NCBI GenBank assembly: GCA_051872395.1
Contig: JBJEDU010000035.1
Location: 1-64,000, forward strand
Source of the DNA: JBJEDU01 sp051872395
GTDB taxonomy: Bacteria > Bacillota_I > Bacilli_A > RFN20 > CAG-826
Direction of reading: 5' to 3'
Length of the DNA: 64,000 nt
The position numbers and the translations under genes are program-made. The notes below the pieces were generated by a model that saw nothing but the letters and a program-made list of their open reading frames with translations, searched no databases and was not told the DNA's origin. Positions 8,423 to 16,738 of the stretch are shown here, piece by piece; within the stretch, counting starts at the first letter, position 1; each line of letters opens with the position of its first letter.

Positions 8423-10585
8423 TTATTTAATTTTTTTAACTAAAAGAAGCAAAACATAAATTGTTAATACTAACGATAAGCCAGTATCACATAACACTGC
8501 GACCCACATCGGAAGCTTAATAAATGGAATTAAAGATAAAACCATAATAATAACTTTTATTGAAAGCGCAAAAACGATAGAAGAAATAGCCTTGAATCTA
8601 GTTTTTTTAGCAATCTTAATCGCGCTAACCAATTTATAAGGGTCATCATTCATGATAACAATATCAGCGTTATCAACAACACTATCACTGCCTAATGAGC
8701 CCATCGCGACACCAACATCACTAAGTACAATACTTGGTGCGTCATTAACTCCATCGCCGACATAGCCAGTCGCTCCTTTATTATTATCAATAACCTCTTT
8801 TAAAGAAGATAATTTCTCTTCAGGTAATAATTCATATTTAACTGATTTGAGGTTAATTTTATCAGCGGTAAATAACGCGCTTTCCTTTTTCGCTCCAGTT
8901 AACATTACTGTATTAATATCATGATTATTTAAATATTCGATAGTCTTATATGAACCTTCTTTAATTGTGTCATCTAAAGAAATATATCCATAACATTTAT
9001 TATCAATAACTAAATAAATATTAAGTAGATTATACTCAGCTGAAACAAAATCTATATTGTGTTGTTTCAAATATGATTCATTTACAATTTTAATTTCTTT
9101 TCCAAGATAAGTATATTCCACTCCATGACCTTGAATTTCGTTAAAAGACTTAACATTTGCAACATTTACACTATTTTTTAACAAAGAAACAACAGCTTTT
9201 GCAATTGGATGAGAAGACAAAGATTCACCCATGACAATGTAGTTATAAAATTCTTCTTTAGAAATTTCTTCAGATATTTTTTCACCAACTAAAGAAAATT
9301 GACCAGTTGTTAAAGTTCCAGTTTTATCAAAAACCACTGTTGATAATTCATTTAAACGATCTAAATAATTACCACCTTTAATAATAATTCCATTCTTTGC
9401 TCCTAAAGCCACACCACTAAAATAACTAAGCGGTACCGATATGACTATTGCGCATGGACAAGAAATTACTAAGAAGGTTAAAGCAGTATAAAGATAATTA
9501 CTCCAAGTACTCCAGGCCCAAACATTTGTAAATAAACAAGTAAATAAAGGTGGAAATATAGCGATAATAAGCGCTAATAAACAGACGATAGGAGTATATA
9601 TTTTAGCGAATTTATTAATAAAAGATTCAGCTTTGGCTTTATGTTCTCCGCTTTCTAAAACCATATTTAAAATTTGTGATGTTTTAGAATTGGTAAATGT
9701 TGAAGTAGCTTCAATGGATAAAGACCCATCTTTTAAAATGGTCCCAGAATAAACAACATCATTTTCATTTACTAATACTGGAACAAATTCTCCAGTTAAA
9801 GATGATTGATCAATCGTTCCTTTTCCTTCTTTTACTATTCCATCAACTGGAAGAACTTCACCAATTTTTATTTTGAGTAAATCTCCTTCTTTAATATCAT
9901 CACAACTTATTTCTTGAATACCCCCATTACTTAATATTTTAGATGCGGTTTTACTTCTCATATCAATTGTATTAACAATAATATTTTTTGATTTAATCAA
10001 AGAAATTTCTTCAAAAATATTACCGACTTGAGAAAGCATAATAACAAGAATCGCTTCATTAAATTCCAATATGCAAAAAGCACCAATTGAAGCAACGACC
10101 ATAAGTGTATTTTCATTAAATATAGTTTTAATAGATTTAAATCCTTTAAAGAATTTAATTAAAAAATCATAACTAATAAGTAAATAATCAATAATATATA
10201 AAGTAAAACTTATCCACCAAACTACATCGTAAGACTTTTTACTTAATGGACTAATAACAAAGATATTTATTAATAAGATAATTAAAGATAAAACTATCCT
10301 TCCAATCAAAATCATTATTGGCTTAGTAATAATCTTTGTTTTACCACTACTACGATTATCATTTTCAAATTTTGTAATGGTAATATCTTCGTTTTCAATT
10401 TCTTTAATTAAAGAAAGTAATTGTTCGTTTTCTAATTCGCTATTTTTATAAACTACTGTTAATTTTTCATTTAAAAAATCTAAGTTACAAGATTCAACTT
10501 CTTTATTAGTAGCAATATGATTTTGAATTTTTAAAGCACAATTAGGGCAATCAATCCCTTTAATTTTATATTTAATCTTCTTCAT
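8423..10585 (-). CDS. cadA: Zn/Cd/Pb-type P1B ATPase efflux pump
   Basis: This is a heavy-metal-exporting P-type ATPase of the inner membrane. The 720-residue protein begins with one heavy-metal-associated domain (GIDCPNC, C13 and C16). The membrane metal site reads SCPCAIVIS, the form used by Zn(II)/Cd(II)/Pb(II) pumps. The actuator TGE loop (SSLTGEFVP), phosphorylation motif DKTGTLTTG, SSHPIAKA motif and hinge GDGVNDAPS follow in the expected order. The start overlaps the end of the ArsR-type regulator by 14 bp, with AAGGAG about 10 nt before the ATG. Context with a zinc-type regulator supports zinc or cadmium rather than copper; the exact ion cannot be settled by sequence. Confidence 0.93.
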   Translation of the reverse strand: MKKIKYKIKGIDCPNCALKIQNHIATNKEVESCNLDFLNEKLTVVYKNSELENEQLLSLIKEIENEDITITKFENDNRSSGKTKIITKPIMILIGRIVLSLIILLINIFVISPLSKKSYDVVWWISFTLYIIDYLLISYDFLIKFFKGFKSIKTIFNENTLMVVASIGAFCILEFNEAILVIMLSQVGNIFEEISLIKSKNIIVNTIDMRSKTASKILSNGGIQEISCDDIKEGDLLKIKIGEVLPVDGIVKEGKGTIDQSSLTGEFVPVLVNENDVVYSGTILKDGSLSIEATSTFTNSKTSQILNMVLESGEHKAKAESFINKFAKIYTPIVCLLALIIAIFPPLFTCLFTNVWAWSTWSNYLYTALTFLVISCPCAIVISVPLSYFSGVALGAKNGIIIKGGNYLDRLNELSTVVFDKTGTLTTGQFSLVGEKISEEISKEEFYNYIVMGESLSSHPIAKAVVSLLKNSVNVANVKSFNEIQGHGVEYTYLGKEIKIVNESYLKQHNIDFVSAEYNLLNIYLVIDNKCYGYISLDDTIKEGSYKTIEYLNNHDINTVMLTGAKKESALFTADKINLKSVKYELLPEEKLSSLKEVIDNNKGATGYVGDGVNDAPSIVLSDVGVAMGSLGSDSVVDNADIVIMNDDPYKLVSAIKIAKKTRFKAISSIVFALSIKVIIMVLSLIPFIKLPMWVAVLCDTGLSLVLTIYVLLLLVKKIK

Positions 10586-10886
10586 CTTTTAATTTCTCCT
10601 TTGCATGTTGATAAGCAACAGAAATTAAAAGTTGAACATGTTCATCATCTAAAAAATAAAAGACATAATTTTTTTCTTTTCTAAATGAAACAAGTTTCGC
10701 TTTCTTTAATATTTTTAATTGATGTGACACTAAAGATTGAGAAGCATTAATCTCAAATTGAATATCAGAAACACATTTTTCCCCTTCAAATAAACATAAT
10801 AATATTTTTAGTCGAGTCTCATCAGCGGCTATTTGTAATAACTGTGACATTTCTGTCAATAAATCTTCATTAATTTTATCAATCAT
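10572..10886 (-). CDS. ArsR/SmtB-family metal sensor repressor (CzrA-like)
   Basis: This 104-residue winged-helix repressor releases DNA when it binds metal. The helix-turn-helix spans ASQSLVSHQLKILKKA. The C-terminal helix contains D81-x-H83-x10-H94-x2-E97, the alpha-5 site of Zn(II)/Co(II) sensors such as SmtB and CzrA. One cysteine (C38) lies where CadC-type sensors have their alpha-3 thiols, but the full thiol site is absent. I start it at ATG 10886 because AGAGGT lies just upstream. The longer frame from 10916 begins inside an operator and has no binding site for ribosomes. It controls itself and the efflux ATPase. Confidence 0.92.
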   Translation of the reverse strand: MIDKINEDLLTEMSQLLQIAADETRLKILLCLFEGEKCVSDIQFEINASQSLVSHQLKILKKAKLVSFRKEKNYVFYFLDDEHVQLLISVAYQHAKEKLKDEED

Positions 10887-10900
10887 AATTTTACCTCTAT

Positions 10901-10916
10901 ATGAATAACTGTTCAT
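10901..10916. promoter_or_regulatory. Operator 1 for the ArsR-family repressor
   Basis: The sequence ATGAATAACTGTTCAT is an imperfect palindrome with ATGAA/TTCAT half sites. It lies in the 5' untranslated region, between the -10 box and the ribosome binding site of the regulator. Spaced-palindrome operators with similar half sites are known for SmtB/CzrA-type repressors. Confidence 0.75.
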
Positions 10917-10928
10917 ATTTCAATTATT

Positions 10929-10957
10929 ATTATATGAATAGTTGTTCATATTGTAAA
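10929..10957 (-). promoter_or_regulatory. Promoter of the metal-efflux operon
   Basis: On the minus strand, TTTACA (10952-10957) and TATAAT (10929-10934) are separated by 17 bp, a near-ideal sigma-A promoter. Operator 2 fills the spacer, so repressor binding would block RNA polymerase directly. Confidence 0.8.
10934..10949. promoter_or_regulatory. Operator 2 for the ArsR-family repressor
   Basis: The sequence ATGAATAGTTGTTCAT repeats operator 1 with two changes and the same orientation. The two copies start exactly 33 bp apart, about three helical turns, so both repressor dimers would bind the same DNA face. This copy sits between the -35 and -10 boxes. Confidence 0.78.
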
Positions 10958-10958
10958 C

Positions 10959-10987
10959 AAAAAAATATCCTGGAATAACCAGAATAT
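10959..10987 (-). terminator. Intrinsic terminator after rpiB
   Basis: On the minus strand, ATATTCTGG, loop TTATT and CCAGGATAT form a 9-bp stem with one G-T pair, followed directly by a run of six or seven T. It lies just past the rpiB stop and ends the prfA-prmC-tsaC-rpiB operon. Its T run abuts the -35 box of the downstream efflux promoter. Confidence 0.8.
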
Positions 10988-10997
10988 TAATTTTTTA

Positions 10998-11435
10998 TTA
11001 ATCATTGATATTATCAATGAAATCTACACGAACTTGGTGTCTTCCACCTTCAAATTTAGTATTTAAGAATATTTCTAATCGGGTGATTATATCATTTAAA
11101 GCCATAAATTTTTGTGAAAATGATATAACATTCGCGTTATTATGCTTTCTCATTAAAGAGGCAACTTGATCATTATACGCTAAGCCGCATCTAACACCCT
11201 TAACTTTATTTGCAGCCATGCAAACACCTTCGCCACTCGTACAAATAACTACGCCATAATCAGCCTTTTTAGTTTGAACATCTTTAGCGACTTTATAAGC
11301 ATATTCTGCGTAATTACAAGAATCTAATGAATGTGTTCCTTCATCAATTACTTCATAATTATGTTCTTTTAAATATTTAATAACTTCTTGTTTATATTCA
11401 TATCCGCCATGATCTGAACCAATGCTAATTACCAT
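10998..11435 (-). CDS. rpiB: Ribose-5-phosphate isomerase B (RpiB/LacAB family)
   Basis: RpiB interconverts ribose 5-phosphate and ribulose 5-phosphate in the pentose phosphate pathway. The 145-residue product has the family start SIGSDHGGYEYK, the active-site segment VVICTSGEGVCMAANK (with the catalytic cysteine position in VIC), and the conserved RKHNNANVISF and FEGGRHQVRV ends. The usual GTGIG of the anion hole reads TSGEG here, a variant seen in some Firmicute members. Its start overlaps tsaC by 11 bp and it is the last gene before a terminator. A role on a related sugar phosphate (LacAB-like) cannot be excluded. Confidence 0.9.
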   Translation of the reverse strand: MVISIGSDHGGYEYKQEVIKYLKEHNYEVIDEGTHSLDSCNYAEYAYKVAKDVQTKKADYGVVICTSGEGVCMAANKVKGVRCGLAYNDQVASLMRKHNNANVISFSQKFMALNDIITRLEIFLNTKFEGGRHQVRVDFIDNIND

Positions 11436-12027
11436 GTTTAATAGCCTCCTTTATATCAATAAATTTAATACTTCCTTCTCTTATTAATTTTATATCATCT
11501 TGCGTTAAGTCAACAATAGTGGACGCAACAGATTTATTTGAATCAATTTGAACCAAATAATCAATTTCATCTTTAAAAACTTCATTTACTTCTTGATAAG
11601 TTAAACAAGGTTTTTCACCACTTTTATTAGCGCTCGGCACTAATAATGGTTTATTTGCAATATTTAATATTTCTAAAGTGACATCAAAATTAGGAACTCT
11701 TATACCAATTATTCCACTATTATGAGTGACATAACCCGGTATATTATCTTTTGCTTTTACCAAAATAGTTAAAGCTCCAGGCATAAATTTATTAATGATT
11801 AATTTATCTCTTGAATTTAATAAAGCAAATTTTTCGATTTCATCAACATTTTTTAACATTAAAGTATATGGCTTATTTTCTTCTCTATTTTTGATTTTGT
11901 TCAATTTTTGATACGCTAAAAAATCATCATAAATTACCCCTAGTCCCATAACAGTTTCCGTAGGAAAAGCAATAACACCATGATTATTTAAAGCATTTAA
12001 AATTTTTTTTGAATCGATGTTTTTCAT
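11425..12027 (-). CDS. tsaC: L-threonylcarbamoyladenylate synthase (YrdC/Sua5 domain)
   Basis: This enzyme makes threonylcarbamoyl-AMP from threonine, bicarbonate and ATP, the first step of the t6A37 modification of ANN-decoding tRNAs. The 200-residue protein is a single YrdC domain: GVIAFPTETVMGLG near the start, KIKNREENKPYTLML, PGALTILVKA, IGIRVPN, and PLLVPSANKSGEKP. It lacks the C-terminal Sua5 domain, so it is the short TsaC form. It lies 2 bp after prmC and overlaps rpiB. The grouping of prfA, prmC and tsaC is common in Firmicutes. Confidence 0.94.
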   Translation of the reverse strand: MKNIDSKKILNALNNHGVIAFPTETVMGLGVIYDDFLAYQKLNKIKNREENKPYTLMLKNVDEIEKFALLNSRDKLIINKFMPGALTILVKAKDNIPGYVTHNSGIIGIRVPNFDVTLEILNIANKPLLVPSANKSGEKPCLTYQEVNEVFKDEIDYLVQIDSNKSVASTIVDLTQDDIKLIREGSIKFIDIKEAIKHGN

Positions 12028-12029
12028 AA

Positions 12030-12872
12030 TTAATTTTTAAAAATAAATAAAAATCTATATTTATTATACATATCTTTTTTAAAGATATATGACATATTAT
12101 TACTTAAATTATTTTTTAAAAATATTTCTAAATCATTAACAGAAGTATCTTCAATTTCAAATGCGAATAAACCATTATCGTTAAGTAAATCCATTCCCTT
12201 TAAAATGATACGCTCATAAAATTCAATTGGATTAGAACAATATAAAGCGATTGATGGTTCATATTTATTAACATTTTTGTCAACAGTATTTCGATTAAAA
12301 ATATATGGTGGATTAGAAATAATCACATCAGCGTTTAAATTATTTTTTAATGGATATTCTAAACAATCTGATTTGATTATATTAACTTCAAGTTTATTAT
12401 TTAATGCATTAATTTTACTAACTTCAATAGCCTCTAAAGAAATATCAAATAAATACACATTCGAATTTTTAAAATAATCTTTTAAAGATAATCCAATTAC
12501 TCCACTTCCAGAACAAACATCAAAAATATTTATTTTTTTATCTTTGAATCTTTCTTTAATTAATTTCTTAGATATTTCCACTAATTCTTCAGTTTCATTT
12601 CGAGGAATTAAAACTCTTTCATCAACATAAAAATTTAAAGAACAAAACGAAACATTATTAGTAATATATTGGATAGGATATCCATCTTTTATTAAATATA
12701 AATATTTGTCAATTTTATCGATATTTTCTTTTTTTATTTCATCATCAAAATGAAAAGGAAGTTCATTAAAAGAAATGTTTAAACAAAAAGAAAACAATTC
12801 TTTAATTACTCTATCGTTTAAATATTCATTATCTAATTCTTTTAATTGAAAATATAGTTCACGAATTTTCAT
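12030..12872 (-). CDS. prmC: Release factor glutamine methyltransferase PrmC
   Basis: PrmC methylates the glutamine of the GGQ motif in RF1 and RF2 using S-adenosylmethionine. The 280-residue protein has a helical substrate-binding N-terminus, then PIQYITNNVSF and VLIPRNETEELVE, the SAM-binding DVCSGSGVIGLSL, and the catalytic NPPY (ISNPPYIFN). The start codon overlaps the prfA stop as TAATG, so translation is coupled to that of its substrate RF1. It is unusually AT-rich and lysine/asparagine-rich, but length and motif order are normal. Confidence 0.95.
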   Translation of the reverse strand: MKIRELYFQLKELDNEYLNDRVIKELFSFCLNISFNELPFHFDDEIKKENIDKIDKYLYLIKDGYPIQYITNNVSFCSLNFYVDERVLIPRNETEELVEISKKLIKERFKDKKINIFDVCSGSGVIGLSLKDYFKNSNVYLFDISLEAIEVSKINALNNKLEVNIIKSDCLEYPLKNNLNADVIISNPPYIFNRNTVDKNVNKYEPSIALYCSNPIEFYERIILKGMDLLNDNGLFAFEIEDTSVNDLEIFLKNNLSNNMSYIFKKDMYNKYRFLFIFKN

Positions 12873-13948
12873 TATGATTCTTGAGACATCTTTTGCTTTT
12901 GGTCAAAGTGAATCAAAGCTTCAATAACTTCCTCTAATTCACCTTCCATTACACGATCTAATTTTTGAATAGTAAAACCAATACGATGGTCAGTAACACG
13001 ATTTTGAGGATAATTATATGTACGAATTTTTTCAGAACGCTCACCCGTTCCAACTTTTAACCTTCTCTCATTGCCAATTTTTTCTTGTTGCTCTTCGAGA
13101 AGTGTCGAATACATTTTCGCTCTTAACATTTGCATAGCAATAGCTTTATTTTGAAGTTGGCTCTTCTCTGTTTGACAAGCGACAACAATACCAGTTGGAA
13201 TATGTGTAATTCTAATTGCTGATTCAGTCTTATTGACGTTTTGTCCACCAGCGCCTTGAGAATGATATGTATCAATTTGTAAATCGTTAGGATTAATTTG
13301 AACATCAATTTCATCTGCTTCAGGCATGACAAGAACGGTCGCTGTTGAAGTATGAATTCTACCACTCGCTTCAGTGCGAGGAACTCTTTGAACACGATGT
13401 GCACCACTTTCAAATTTCAATTTAGAGTAAACAGAATCTCCCTTAATCATAAACGAAACTAACGCAAAACCCCCGGCTTCTGATGGATTTTCATCTATCA
13501 TTTGAATTTTCCATCCTTGTGTTTCTGCGTAACGGGTATACATTCTAAAAAGGTCACCTGCAAAAATATTTGCTTCATCTCCACCAGCAGCCCCTCTTAT
13601 TTCAACAATAATATTCTTATCATCATTTGGATCTTTTGGTAATAAAAGGGTACGAAGTTCTTCAATGAGATTATCTTCTTCTTCACATAATGATTTATAT
13701 TCCATTCTTCCCATTTCAGAAATTTCAGCGTCGCTATCACTACTCATTTCAAGTGCTTGTTCTTTTTCTTCAATAATTTTTTTGTATCTTAAAAATTTCG
13801 AAACTTGGACATCTAAAACCGCTCTTTCTTTTGATATTTGTTTAAAGTGATTAATGTCTTTTAATGTTTCTTCATTCAATAATTCTTCATCGATTTCTTT
13901 TAACCTATTTTCTGCAGTAGAAAGTCTTTGATACATGCTATCGTCCAT
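12872..13948 (-). CDS. prfA: Peptide chain release factor 1
   Basis: RF1 terminates at TAA and TAG. The product, about 358 residues from the chosen start, has the codon-recognition loop PRT (VPRTEASGRIHTS; PxT family), the catalytic GGQ (GAGGQNVNKTES), and the C-terminal YNYPQNRVTDHRIG segment. The start is set at ATG 13948 because GGAGG lies 7 nt upstream; the longer frame from 13969 would include that site within coding sequence. It heads the operon with prmC, tsaC and rpiB and is divergent from dnaX. Confidence 0.96.
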   Translation of the reverse strand: MDDSMYQRLSTAENRLKEIDEELLNEETLKDINHFKQISKERAVLDVQVSKFLRYKKIIEEKEQALEMSSDSDAEISEMGRMEYKSLCEEEDNLIEELRTLLLPKDPNDDKNIIVEIRGAAGGDEANIFAGDLFRMYTRYAETQGWKIQMIDENPSEAGGFALVSFMIKGDSVYSKLKFESGAHRVQRVPRTEASGRIHTSTATVLVMPEADEIDVQINPNDLQIDTYHSQGAGGQNVNKTESAIRITHIPTGIVVACQTEKSQLQNKAIAMQMLRAKMYSTLLEEQQEKIGNERRLKVGTGERSEKIRTYNYPQNRVTDHRIGFTIQKLDRVMEGELEEVIEALIHFDQKQKMSQES

Positions 13949-13980
13949 AAAAGAACCTCCAAATCGCAACTTATAATAAC

Positions 13981-13995
13981 ATATCTTTAAGATAT
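13981..13995. repeat. Palindrome upstream of prfA
   Basis: ATATCTT-T-AAGATAT is a perfect 15-bp inverted repeat in the prfA/dnaX divergent gap. It lies just upstream of TATAAG on the minus strand, where a TTTATA-N17-TATAAG promoter for prfA could be drawn. The DNA is so AT-rich that chance is plausible. The rest of the gap from 13949 to 14119 shows no RNA gene. Confidence 0.3.
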
Positions 13996-14072
13996 AAAAA
14001 AGTAGTTAAGAGTATTATTTGCTTTGAATTTGATAAAATTAATAAAAGTTAATTAATATTATATATTAACTA

Positions 14073-14101
14073 TTTAAAGAAACTGCTAATTTATGTATAA
14101 T
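14073..14101 (+). promoter_or_regulatory. Candidate promoter of the dnaX operon
   Basis: TTTAAA (14073-14078) and TATAAT (14096-14101) are separated by 17 bp. The predicted transcript would begin almost at the ribosome binding site AGGTGAT (14108-14114), giving a very short leader before ATG 14120. The -10 is perfect; the -35 is moderate. Confidence 0.45.
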
Positions 14102-14119
14102 CTTTTTAGGTGATAAATT

Positions 14120-15826
14120 ATGGCATATAAAGCATTATACAGAACTTATCGTCCCACAACATTTGAAGAAGTTGCAGGGCAACAACATATTGTTAAAACT
14201 TTAAAAAACGCAATTAATAATAACAAGATTGCGCATGCATATTTATTTACTGGTCCTCGTGGAACTGGTAAAACAACCATGGCTAAATTATTAGCGAAAT
14301 CTTTAAACTGCGAACATGGAATCGGTTGTCAATGTAATGAATGTAAAAACTGTTTAGCGATAAATGAAGGTTCACATCCAGATGTCATTGAAATCGATGC
14401 TGCGAGTAATAATGGTGTTGAAGAAGTCCGTGATTTAATTGAAAAAGTTAAATACGGAACGATTTTAGGTCGCTATAAAGTTTATATCATCGATGAAGTT
14501 CATATGATGTCGACTGGAGCATTTAACGCTCTATTGAAAACTTTAGAAGAACCACCAGAACATGTCGTATTTATTTTAGCGACAACTGAACCAAATAAAA
14601 TTCTTCCCACTATTTTATCTAGATGTCAAAGATATGACTTTTCTAAATTAAGCGATAACGAAATAAAAGAAAGAATCAAAGAAGTTTTAGTCAAAGAAAA
14701 TATTGAATATAACGGAGAAGCTGTCGATTTAATCATCTCTCTTTCCGATGGAGGAATGCGAGATGCATTATCTTTATTAGACCAAGTTTTAGCGTATTCA
14801 AATAATGTACTTAACCCCGAAGATATTCTCGAAGTATTTTCTATTGAAAGTAAAGAAGAAAAAATCGGATTAATCAGCTCTATTGCTAAAAAAGATTTAA
14901 GCGATGTGTTATTAAGATTTAATAACTACATTAATAAAGGAACTGATATTAAAAGATTGACTAATGACTTATTACAAATATTAAAAGATTTTGTCATATT
15001 CTTAACGACCAAAAACGAAGAACTATTAACTGTTATTAAAAAAGATGATGTTAGATACATGCAAACATTTTTAAATAACAAAACTGCTTTAAAAATGGTC
15101 GATGAATTAATGTCAGCAATTAAAGATTTTAAAAACGTTAATAGCGTTAATACTCTCTTTGAAATTACTTTATTAAAACTCGCTAATATTGAAACAATCG
15201 TTTCAAATAAAAACGATGAAATCATCGAAGAAAAAGAAGTTAGTAAACCTAGTAATGAAAAGAAAGAAATAACTGTTGAGAAAAAAGAAGAAATCAAAAC
15301 AAAAGTTGAAGAAACTAAAGAAGAAAAAGATGAACAAATGTCTTTATTCGATGAAGATATTAAAGACATAAATCCAGTTATTAGTAATAATATTATTTAT
15401 TTAAATAATTCTCGTGTTGATCAATCTTTTGTGATATCAGATCAAAAATTAGTAGAAATAATGGTCTTATCAAAAAAAGAAATCAAAAAAGAATTATTGA
15501 ATAAATGGAACAATATCAAAAAATTAGCGTTGCACCCTGTACTTGGAAAAACTGCGACACTATTATTTGATGGTCATCCACTCGTCGCCAGTAAAAACAT
15601 TTTGATTATGGAATATCAAACTAAAACACTTGCTGAAAAAGTTAACAAAATTGAAATGCAAAATTCTCTTCAAGATGTTGTCTTTAACTCTTTTGGAAGA
15701 AAAATGTTTGTTTACGCTTTATCGAGAATGGATAGCATCAAATTCCAAAATTTATACATGAACTTATTACAAATTAACAAATTGCCAAAAGAAGCAAATA
15801 TCACATTAGATATGGTGGGGGAATAA
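14120..15826 (+). CDS. dnaX: DNA polymerase III subunit gamma/tau
   Basis: DnaX is the clamp-loader ATPase that also links polymerase and helicase. The 568-residue product starts YRTYRPTTFEEVAGQ, has Walker A GPRGTGKTTMAK, a four-cysteine zinc module (CEHGIGCQCNECKNC), the DEVHMMS box, TLEEPPEHV and the sensor ATTEPNKILPTILSRCQ. After about residue 370 comes a lysine/glutamate-rich linker followed by a tau-like C-terminal region. I see no strong slippery heptamer in frame for a gamma-producing frameshift. It leads a plus-strand cluster with ebfC, recR, tmk, holB, ricT and rsmI, an arrangement shared with Bacillus. Confidence 0.97.
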   Translation: MAYKALYRTYRPTTFEEVAGQQHIVKTLKNAINNNKIAHAYLFTGPRGTGKTTMAKLLAKSLNCEHGIGCQCNECKNCLAINEGSHPDVIEIDAASNNGVEEVRDLIEKVKYGTILGRYKVYIIDEVHMMSTGAFNALLKTLEEPPEHVVFILATTEPNKILPTILSRCQRYDFSKLSDNEIKERIKEVLVKENIEYNGEAVDLIISLSDGGMRDALSLLDQVLAYSNNVLNPEDILEVFSIESKEEKIGLISSIAKKDLSDVLLRFNNYINKGTDIKRLTNDLLQILKDFVIFLTTKNEELLTVIKKDDVRYMQTFLNNKTALKMVDELMSAIKDFKNVNSVNTLFEITLLKLANIETIVSNKNDEIIEEKEVSKPSNEKKEITVEKKEEIKTKVEETKEEKDEQMSLFDEDIKDINPVISNNIIYLNNSRVDQSFVISDQKLVEIMVLSKKEIKKELLNKWNNIKKLALHPVLGKTATLLFDGHPLVASKNILIMEYQTKTLAEKVNKIEMQNSLQDVVFNSFGRKMFVYALSRMDSIKFQNLYMNLLQINKLPKEANITLDMVGE

Positions 15827-15829
15827 AAA

Positions 15830-16132
15830 ATGAATATTCAACAAATGATGATGCAAGCACAAAAAATGCAAAGAGAACTCAAAAAAGCTAAAGAAGATCT
15901 TGCTAAAAAAGAATTCACTCTTTCTAAAAGTGGACTTATTACTGTTGTAATGACTGGAGACTATAAAGTTCAATCAATAAATATTGAAGAAGATGGTTTT
16001 GAAGCCGATAACAAAGAAATGATTGAAGAATTAATTGCTTCCACGATTAATGAACTGTATTTAGAAATCAAAGAAGTCGAGGAAGAAATTGAAGAAAAAA
16101 TAACTGGACGAGCAGGAGGTCTTGGTTTTTAA
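15830..16132 (+). CDS. ebfC: YbaB/EbfC nucleoid-associated protein
   Basis: This is a small DNA-binding protein of the YbaB/EbfC family that forms tweezer-shaped dimers on the nucleoid. The 100-residue product begins with methionine/glutamine-rich MNIQQMMMQAQKMQREL, has the central strands with VVMTGDYKVQSI, and ends in a glutamate-rich helix and TGRAGGLGF. It sits 3 bp after dnaX and overlaps recR by one base (TAATG), the standard dnaX-ybaB-recR order, which suggests a role near replication or recombination. Confidence 0.93.
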   Translation: MNIQQMMMQAQKMQRELKKAKEDLAKKEFTLSKSGLITVVMTGDYKVQSINIEEDGFEADNKEMIEELIASTINELYLEIKEVEEEIEEKITGRAGGLGF

Positions 16133-16728
16133 TGGACCATTTACCACAAATAGATAAAGTTATTGAATCATTATCTAAACTTCCTTCTGTTGGGAAAAAG
16201 AGTGCTGAAAGAATTGCCTATTCTCTTTTAGACATGGACGAAGAAGAAGTTAAAACATTAATAAACGATATTGAAATATTAAAATCTTCCATTTCATATT
16301 GTCCAATTTGTGGAGCGTATAAAGAGGAAGAAAATTGCGAATATTGTTCTAATGATTCAAGAGATAGAAGTGTCATTTTAGTAGTTAGTAACCCAAAAGA
16401 TATTTTCAGTTTTGAAAAATCAGAAGAATATCATGGTTTATATCACGTTTTAAATGGAGTAATTCAAACATCTAAAGGCATTGGACCAGACCAACTCAAT
16501 ATTGCTTCTTTAGTATCTCGCATTGAAAAAGAAAATATTAAAGAAGTCATCATCGCCACTAATCCAACACTCGATGGAGAAACGACAGCGTTATATATCT
16601 CAAAAATATTAGAACCATTAAATGTTGAAGTTACCCGTTTAGCGTATGGTCTACAAATGGGTGGAAATCTCGATTATGTCGATGCCATAACTTTATCAAA
16701 AGCCATCGAAGGAAGAAGAAAAATTTAA
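16132..16728 (+). CDS. recR: Recombination protein RecR
   Basis: RecR works with RecO and RecF to load RecA on gapped DNA. The 198-residue product has the helix-hairpin-helix region (KLPSVGKKSAERIAYSLL), a four-cysteine zinc finger (CPIC and CEYC), and a Toprim domain (VVSNPKDIFSFE, then ATNPTLDGETTALYI). It ends with the conserved RLAYGLQMGGNLDYVDAITL segment. Length and motif order are normal for the family. Confidence 0.96.
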   Translation: MDHLPQIDKVIESLSKLPSVGKKSAERIAYSLLDMDEEEVKTLINDIEILKSSISYCPICGAYKEEENCEYCSNDSRDRSVILVVSNPKDIFSFEKSEEYHGLYHVLNGVIQTSKGIGPDQLNIASLVSRIEKENIKEVIIATNPTLDGETTALYISKILEPLNVEVTRLAYGLQMGGNLDYVDAITLSKAIEGRRKI

Positions 16729-16738
16729 GGAGAGAATT

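Noticed and set aside
12070..12087. Palindrome-like ATATCTTTTTAAAGATAT resembling the one before prfA
   Set aside because: It lies in prmC coding sequence and is explained by lysine/asparagine-type codons in AT-rich DNA.
13949..14119. Signal recognition particle RNA upstream of dnaX, as in Bacillus
   Set aside because: The gap is AT-rich, short and has no conserved GGAAGCAGCC-like element or long stem.
15230..15320. Possible dnaX slippery site (GAG AAA AAA GAA) for making gamma by frameshift
   Set aside because: The A run is out of phase with the usual A-AAA-AAG heptamer, and no downstream stem was seen. The region is simply lysine/glutamate-rich.
14926..15369. Antisense open frame of 147 codons within dnaX
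   Set aside because: It lies wholly opposite a well-conserved gene, has serine/leucine-rich shadow composition and no ribosome site.
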